Assembly (NCBI GenBank): GCA_024400195.1
Contig: JAKSNC010000018.1
Coordinates: 1 to 36,412, forward strand
DNA from: Bacteroidales bacterium
GTDB lineage: Bacteria; Bacteroidota; Bacteroidia; Bacteroidales; F082
Direction of reading: 5' to 3'
Length of the DNA stretch: 36,412 bases
Part shown: positions 33,758 through 36,412 of the stretch, piece by piece
Layout of the letters: every line of letters starts with the position of its first letter
Position numbering within the stretch: the stretch's first letter is position 1
The notes under the pieces: model-generated
The model's input: only the letters and a program-made list of their open reading frames with translations
Database searches by the model: none
Told to the model about the DNA's origin: nothing
Program-made: the position numbers and the translations under genes

Positions 33758-34636
33758 ATGATTAAGTCGATGACAGGATTCGGGAAATCCGAAGCGGTTT
33801 GTGGTTCTAAAAAGATTGTTGTTGAGATAAAGACATTGAATAGCAAACAGTTGGATGTTTCTATGAAACTGCCTCCCGAACTCAGGTCTTTTGAGATGGA
33901 TTACCGAAACGAGGTTGCACAGAGGCTGCAGCGCGGAAAGATTGACGTCGTTGTGAACATTTCTGACACGAATGCCCTGAGATGTCCAAAAATCAATGCA
34001 GATGTTGTTGACGGTTATGTGAAGCAGATTAGCAGCATCGCTGAGAAATACGAATTTGTCGATTTGTTTCCAAAAGATTGGGCTTCAATGCTTTATAAGA
34101 TGCCGGGCGTCTTCGATATGGACGAAACTGCCCTTGATGACAACTTCGTCGCCATCGTTAAGAAGACTGTCGTTGACACAATAGCCGTCGTTGATGATTT
34201 CCGCACAACGGAAGGTGCTGTACTGAAAAAAGATTTCCTTAAACGTGTCGATTTGATTCTCAATTATTTGACTGAAGTAGAGACGCACGAGAACGACCGT
34301 CATCGCACTATTCGCGACCGTCTCACAAAGAACCTTTCGGAGATAACCACTTCAGGTCAGTATGATGAGAACCGCCTCGAACAGGAACTCATCTTTTATC
34401 TTGAAAAACTCGACATCACCGAGGAAAAAGTCCGCCTCCGCAAGCATTGCGATTATTTCTATGAGACCATCGACGAGGAAGGTGCGGGACGCAAACTCGG
34501 ATTCATCAGTCAGGAGATGGGGCGCGAGATCAATACCCTCGGCTCCAAGGCTAATCATGCTGAAATACAACGCCTTGTCGTTAAAATGAAGGACGAACTT
34601 GAGAAAATAAAGGAACAGCTCGCCAATATCTTGTAA
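33758..34636 (+). CDS. yicC: YicC family endoribonuclease
   Basis: A 292-residue protein. The N-terminus MIKSMTGFGKSEAVCGSKK and TLNSKQLDVSMKLPPELRSF are hallmarks of the YicC N-terminal domain. The C-terminal DUF1732-type part contains LEKLDITEEKVRLRKHCDYF and GRKLGFISQEMGREINTLGS and ends in a coiled helix (MKDELEKIKEQLANIL). E. coli YicC is an endoribonuclease acting on small RNAs. The length is normal and no break is seen. nadD follows after 10 bp. Confidence 0.93.
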   Translation: MIKSMTGFGKSEAVCGSKKIVVEIKTLNSKQLDVSMKLPPELRSFEMDYRNEVAQRLQRGKIDVVVNISDTNALRCPKINADVVDGYVKQISSIAEKYEFVDLFPKDWASMLYKMPGVFDMDETALDDNFVAIVKKTVVDTIAVVDDFRTTEGAVLKKDFLKRVDLILNYLTEVETHENDRHRTIRDRLTKNLSEITTSGQYDENRLEQELIFYLEKLDITEEKVRLRKHCDYFYETIDEEGAGRKLGFISQEMGREINTLGSKANHAEIQRLVVKMKDELEKIKEQLANIL

Positions 34637-34646
34637 TGCTTTTATA

Positions 34647-35231
34647 ATGTCGATTCGTAGAAAGACAGCCCTGTTTTTCGGGTCGTTTAATCCCGTTCAC
34701 AACGGACATCTTATGCTCGCCAACTACCTTGTGGAATATGGCGGTCTTGATGATTTGTGGTTTGTCGTGTCGCCTCATAATCCGTTTAAAGATAAAGAGA
34801 CGCTTTTGGACGACCGGCACCGGCTGAGAATGCTCGAACTTGCCGTCGAAGGCGATGAGCGTTTCGAGGTTAGCGACATTGAATTTTACATGCCGAAACC
34901 TTCATATACCATTGATACACTTGTGCGTTTGTCGGAGCGTCATCCAAATAACGAGTTTTATCTCGTCTGCGGTCTCGACAATCTGAAACGTTTCCCGAAA
35001 TGGAAAAACGCGGACGTCATCCTTCGTGATTATCACATTCTGGTCTATCCGCGCAAGGGTTTTGACGGCGGTGAGTTGCTGCAGCATCCCCATGTACATC
35101 TTTTAGACGCGCCGGAGATCGAGGTCTCCTCGACATTCATCAGAAACGCCATTTCGGAAGGTCGCGACGTGAGGTATTTCGTTCCCGAAAAGGTTTATAA
35201 ATACATCGACGAGATGAGGTTTTACAGATGA
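34647..35231 (+). CDS. nadD: Nicotinate-nucleotide adenylyltransferase
   Basis: A 194-residue enzyme making deamido-NAD from nicotinate mononucleotide and ATP. The nucleotidyltransferase signature is ALFFGSFNPVHNGHLMLANY; VVSPHNPFKDKETLLDDRHR, CGLDNLKRFPKW and the C-terminal ISxTxIR-like VSSTFIRNAISEGRDVRYFV complete the family pattern. The last 44 bp, including the stop, are repeated at 36090-36133 beyond the RhuM-Fic insertion, so this 3' end looks like an integration or recombination site. Confidence 0.95.
   Translation: MSIRRKTALFFGSFNPVHNGHLMLANYLVEYGGLDDLWFVVSPHNPFKDKETLLDDRHRLRMLELAVEGDERFEVSDIEFYMPKPSYTIDTLVRLSERHPNNEFYLVCGLDNLKRFPKWKNADVILRDYHILVYPRKGFDGGELLQHPHVHLLDAPEIEVSSTFIRNAISEGRDVRYFVPEKVYKYIDEMRFYR
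35188..35231 (+). repeat. Direct repeat, copy 1: 3' end of nadD
   Basis: These 44 bp, ending with the nadD stop codon, match 36090-36133 at 42 positions. GTTGAAAAGTTTG here and GTGAAAAGTTTG there also follow shortly after each copy, so similarity continues past the stop with a small indel. Confidence 0.93.
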
Positions 35232-35243
35232 GGGGTTGAAAAG

Positions 35244-35264
35244 TTTGAAATTGGCAATTTCAAA
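35244..35264 (+). terminator. Short hairpin after nadD
   Basis: TTTGAAATT and AATTTCAAA form perfect 9-bp arms around GGC, 12 bp after the nadD stop. The stem is AT-rich and lacks a U-run, so termination would be weak. It could instead be an operator for the RhuM gene, whose -7 box starts 14 bp downstream. Confidence 0.4.
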
Positions 35265-35277
35265 TTGAGAAAAAATT

Positions 35278-35285
35278 TATTTTTG
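35278..35285 (+). promoter_or_regulatory. -7 box TATTTTTG for the RhuM-Fic gene
   Basis: TATTTTTG lies 27 bp before ATG 35312, giving the inserted gene its own promoter separate from nadD. Confidence 0.5.
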
Positions 35286-35311
35286 CGAACGAAATCTTTA
35301 TTTTCTTTGAT

Positions 35312-36089
35312 ATGGAAAACAACAACAAATCTATCGTTTTTAAAGGCCAAAATATTGAAATACAAAGAAAAGACAAGTATAACGACTCTTCAACCCTGAC
35401 GTACACAAGCAGGGATGGAAGCGTTGAATTGGAAGTCAAGTTCAAAGATGAGACGGTTTGGCTAAATCGCAGCCAAATGGCAGTGTTATTTGGAAGAGAT
35501 TACAAAACTATTGCGAAGCATATTAACAATGCCTTAAAGGAGGAGCTTGAAGGAGAACCGGTAGTCGCAAAATTTGCGACACCCAAGAATTACGGTCGTG
35601 TTGAAGGTTACATTCAATCTCAAGAAATTGAATATTACAATTTGGACATGATTATGTCGGTCGGTTTTCGTGTGAAAAGTCGCGAAGGCGTTGAGTTCAG
35701 GAGATGGGCTAAAGATATTCTAAAGCAATATGTCATAAAGGGTTACGCCATAAACAAGCGGCAGCTTGACCATTACAATGAACTGAAGGATGTGGTGAAA
35801 TTGATGTCGCGAGCGCTTCAGCTTCAGGAAAAAGTGAATGATGTTGAATATAGCGGGATTGTCAATGTGATAGGAGATTATGTCTATGCGCTTGACACGC
35901 TCGACAGATATGATTATCAACATTTGGTTCATGGAGAGAAACGGCATTTTGTATGCGGAAGATGGCGGCAAGCGAATAGCTGACAACACCTTGGTCGCCT
36001 TGACGTTGATGATTGCCGAAAGCCGCGTCGAAGAAAAGGATATAATGGTTAAACTTGTTGTAAATCTGATAAATAAGGAAAACCAATAA
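35312..36089 (+). pseudogene. RhuM family gene with deleted Fic catalytic core and frameshift
   Basis: The first ~205 residues are an intact RhuM domain: ETVWLNRSQMAVLFGRDYKT, FATPKNYGRVEGYIQSQEIE, YNLDMIMSVGFRVKSREGVE, VIGDYVYALDTLDRYDYQ. In full-length relatives this is followed by a Fic domain with an HxFxDGNKR-type motif. Here the sequence jumps at about 35915-35925 to the very end of that domain in another frame: WFMERNGILYAEDGGKRIAD then NTLVALTLMIAESRVEEKD, ending NLINKENQ at 36089. The RhuM frame itself runs out at 35983 with 18 unrelated residues. Roughly 90-100 codons, including the catalytic motif, are missing, so no AMPylation activity is expected. A truncated RhuM protein could still be made. 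Confidence 0.85.
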
Positions 36090-36133
36090 AAAAGGTTTAT
36101 AAATACATCGACGAGATGGGGTTTTACAGGTGA
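36090..36133 (+). repeat. Direct repeat, copy 2: duplicated 3' end of nadD
   Basis: It starts at the base after the RhuM-Fic stop and matches 35188-35231 at 42/44 bases. It encodes the last 13 codons and stop of nadD but has no gene attached. Confidence 0.93.
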
Positions 36134-36167
36134 AAAGTTTGTAAAGTTTATAAAGTTCATAAAGTTG
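36134..36167 (+). repeat. 9-bp tandem repeat, AAAGTTnAT-type, about 4 copies
   Basis: AAAGTTTGT, AAAGTTTAT, AAAGTTCAT and AAAGTTG follow each other without gaps, directly after the duplicated nadD end. No coding potential is seen. Confidence 0.85.
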
Positions 36168-36232
36168 AAAGCGGCGATTCCGGGTCAGGAAAAATTTTTC
36201 AGAAAAAAATCAGAAACTGCGTGAAAAATTAT

Positions 36233-36240
36233 TACTTTTG
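36233..36240 (+). promoter_or_regulatory. -7 box TACTTTTG before the tandem array
   Basis: TACTTTTG fits TAnnTTTG and would start a transcript running through the 22-bp repeats into the gene at 36373, with a leader of about 125 nt. No -33 TTTG is seen. Confidence 0.45.
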
Positions 36241-36248
36241 CAGCATGA

Positions 36249-36336
36249 TTTGAACATTTTGTTTTGAACTTTTGAACATTTTGTTTTTGACTTTTAAACA
36301 TTTTGTCTTGAATTTTTGAACATTTTGTTTTCGACT
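36249..36336 (+). repeat. 22-bp tandem repeat, four copies
   Basis: Units start at 36249, 36271, 36293 and 36315 with the core TTTGAACATTTTG (unit 3 has TTTAAAC). A partial fifth unit follows at 36337. Every period is exactly 22 bp, about two helical turns. There are no spacers. The array lies between a -7 box and the start of the last gene, so it is probably transcribed as a leader or binds a protein along one face of the DNA. Confidence 0.9.
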
Positions 36337-36372
36337 TTTGTAGAAATTGTTGTTTGCTAAACAATTGATAGT

Positions 36373-36412
36373 ATGGAATTTATACGCAATCATTGCGAGA
36401 TAATAAAACGCC
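36373..36412 (+). CDS. Start of an unidentified gene cut by the window edge
   Basis: ATG at 36373 opens 13 codons (MEFIRNHCEIIKR) up to the window end with no stop. It is placed as the first gene behind a -7 box and the 22-bp array. Too short to identify. Confidence 0.35.
   Translation, partial: MEFIRNHCEIIKR

Noticed and set aside
36249-36336. Possible CRISPR array
   Set aside because: The 22-bp units are directly abutting with no spacers, and there are no cas genes.

Overview
The window looks like chromosomal DNA of a Bacteroidales-type member of the Bacteroidota. Many genes are preceded by the -7 box TAnnTTTG typical of this phylum, one of them with an ideal TTTG-N19-TATCTTTG spacing. 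The gene content fits as well: a TonB-dependent receptor with a carboxypeptidase-regulatory-like N-terminus, PcrB/GGGP synthase, S9 peptidases, AAA-ATPase/PD-(D/E)XK proteins, RhuM-Fic and Rhs toxin tips. I cannot name a species.

Layout. (A) 1-3680, + strand: a decayed array of Rhs-type polymorphic-toxin C-termini and probable immunity genes. Two members share a C-terminal domain; the complete one is a secreted TonB-C-like protein. The array ends in a 325-bp stretch bounded by inverted repeats. (B) 3683-14299, - strand: envelope and secretion genes (SppA, TonB-dependent receptor, oligopeptidase B-like S9 peptidase, a secreted Thr/Pro-rich protein, an LTA-synthase-like sulfatase, a small beta-barrel protein and a lipoprotein). 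From the receptor down, gaps are only 10-50 bp, so this could be one operon. (C) 14469-17415, + strand: rRNA methyltransferase, TSCPD protein and ahcY, closely packed. (D) 17458-23730: an accessory defence-type island. It holds an AAA ATPase, the relic of an EcoRI-family adenine methyltransferase gene, a HicA/HicB toxin-antitoxin pair whose toxin carries an internal TGA, a DUF4143 ATPase behind two identical palindromic operators, an intact EcoRI-family methyltransferase, and a DUF262-HNH nuclease 3 bp downstream. An 81-bp direct repeat (80/81 identical), containing the promoter and first 16 codons of the methyltransferase, marks both the relic and the intact gene. (E) 23781-29012, + strand: pepP, a small lipoprotein, leuS and elbB, ending in a 15-bp perfect hairpin. 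(F) 29122-33603, - strand: GGGP synthase, a DPP-IV-like peptidase and an AAA/PD-(D/E)XK protein. (G) 33758-36412, + strand: yicC and nadD, then an inserted RhuM-Fic gene whose Fic catalytic core has been deleted. That gene lies between two 42/44-identical copies of the 3' end of nadD. It is followed by 9-bp and 22-bp tandem repeats in front of a gene cut by the window edge.

How the parts relate. Housekeeping operons (C, E, F, G) alternate with accessory DNA at their junctions. The accessory pieces carry decay marks that can be read directly: a truncated Rhs tip, a methyltransferase relic, a nonsense codon in hicA and the Fic-core deletion. The most system-like unit is the methyltransferase/DUF262-HNH pair with its duplicated 5' end. 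No tRNA, rRNA, CRISPR array, transposase or integrase was seen.
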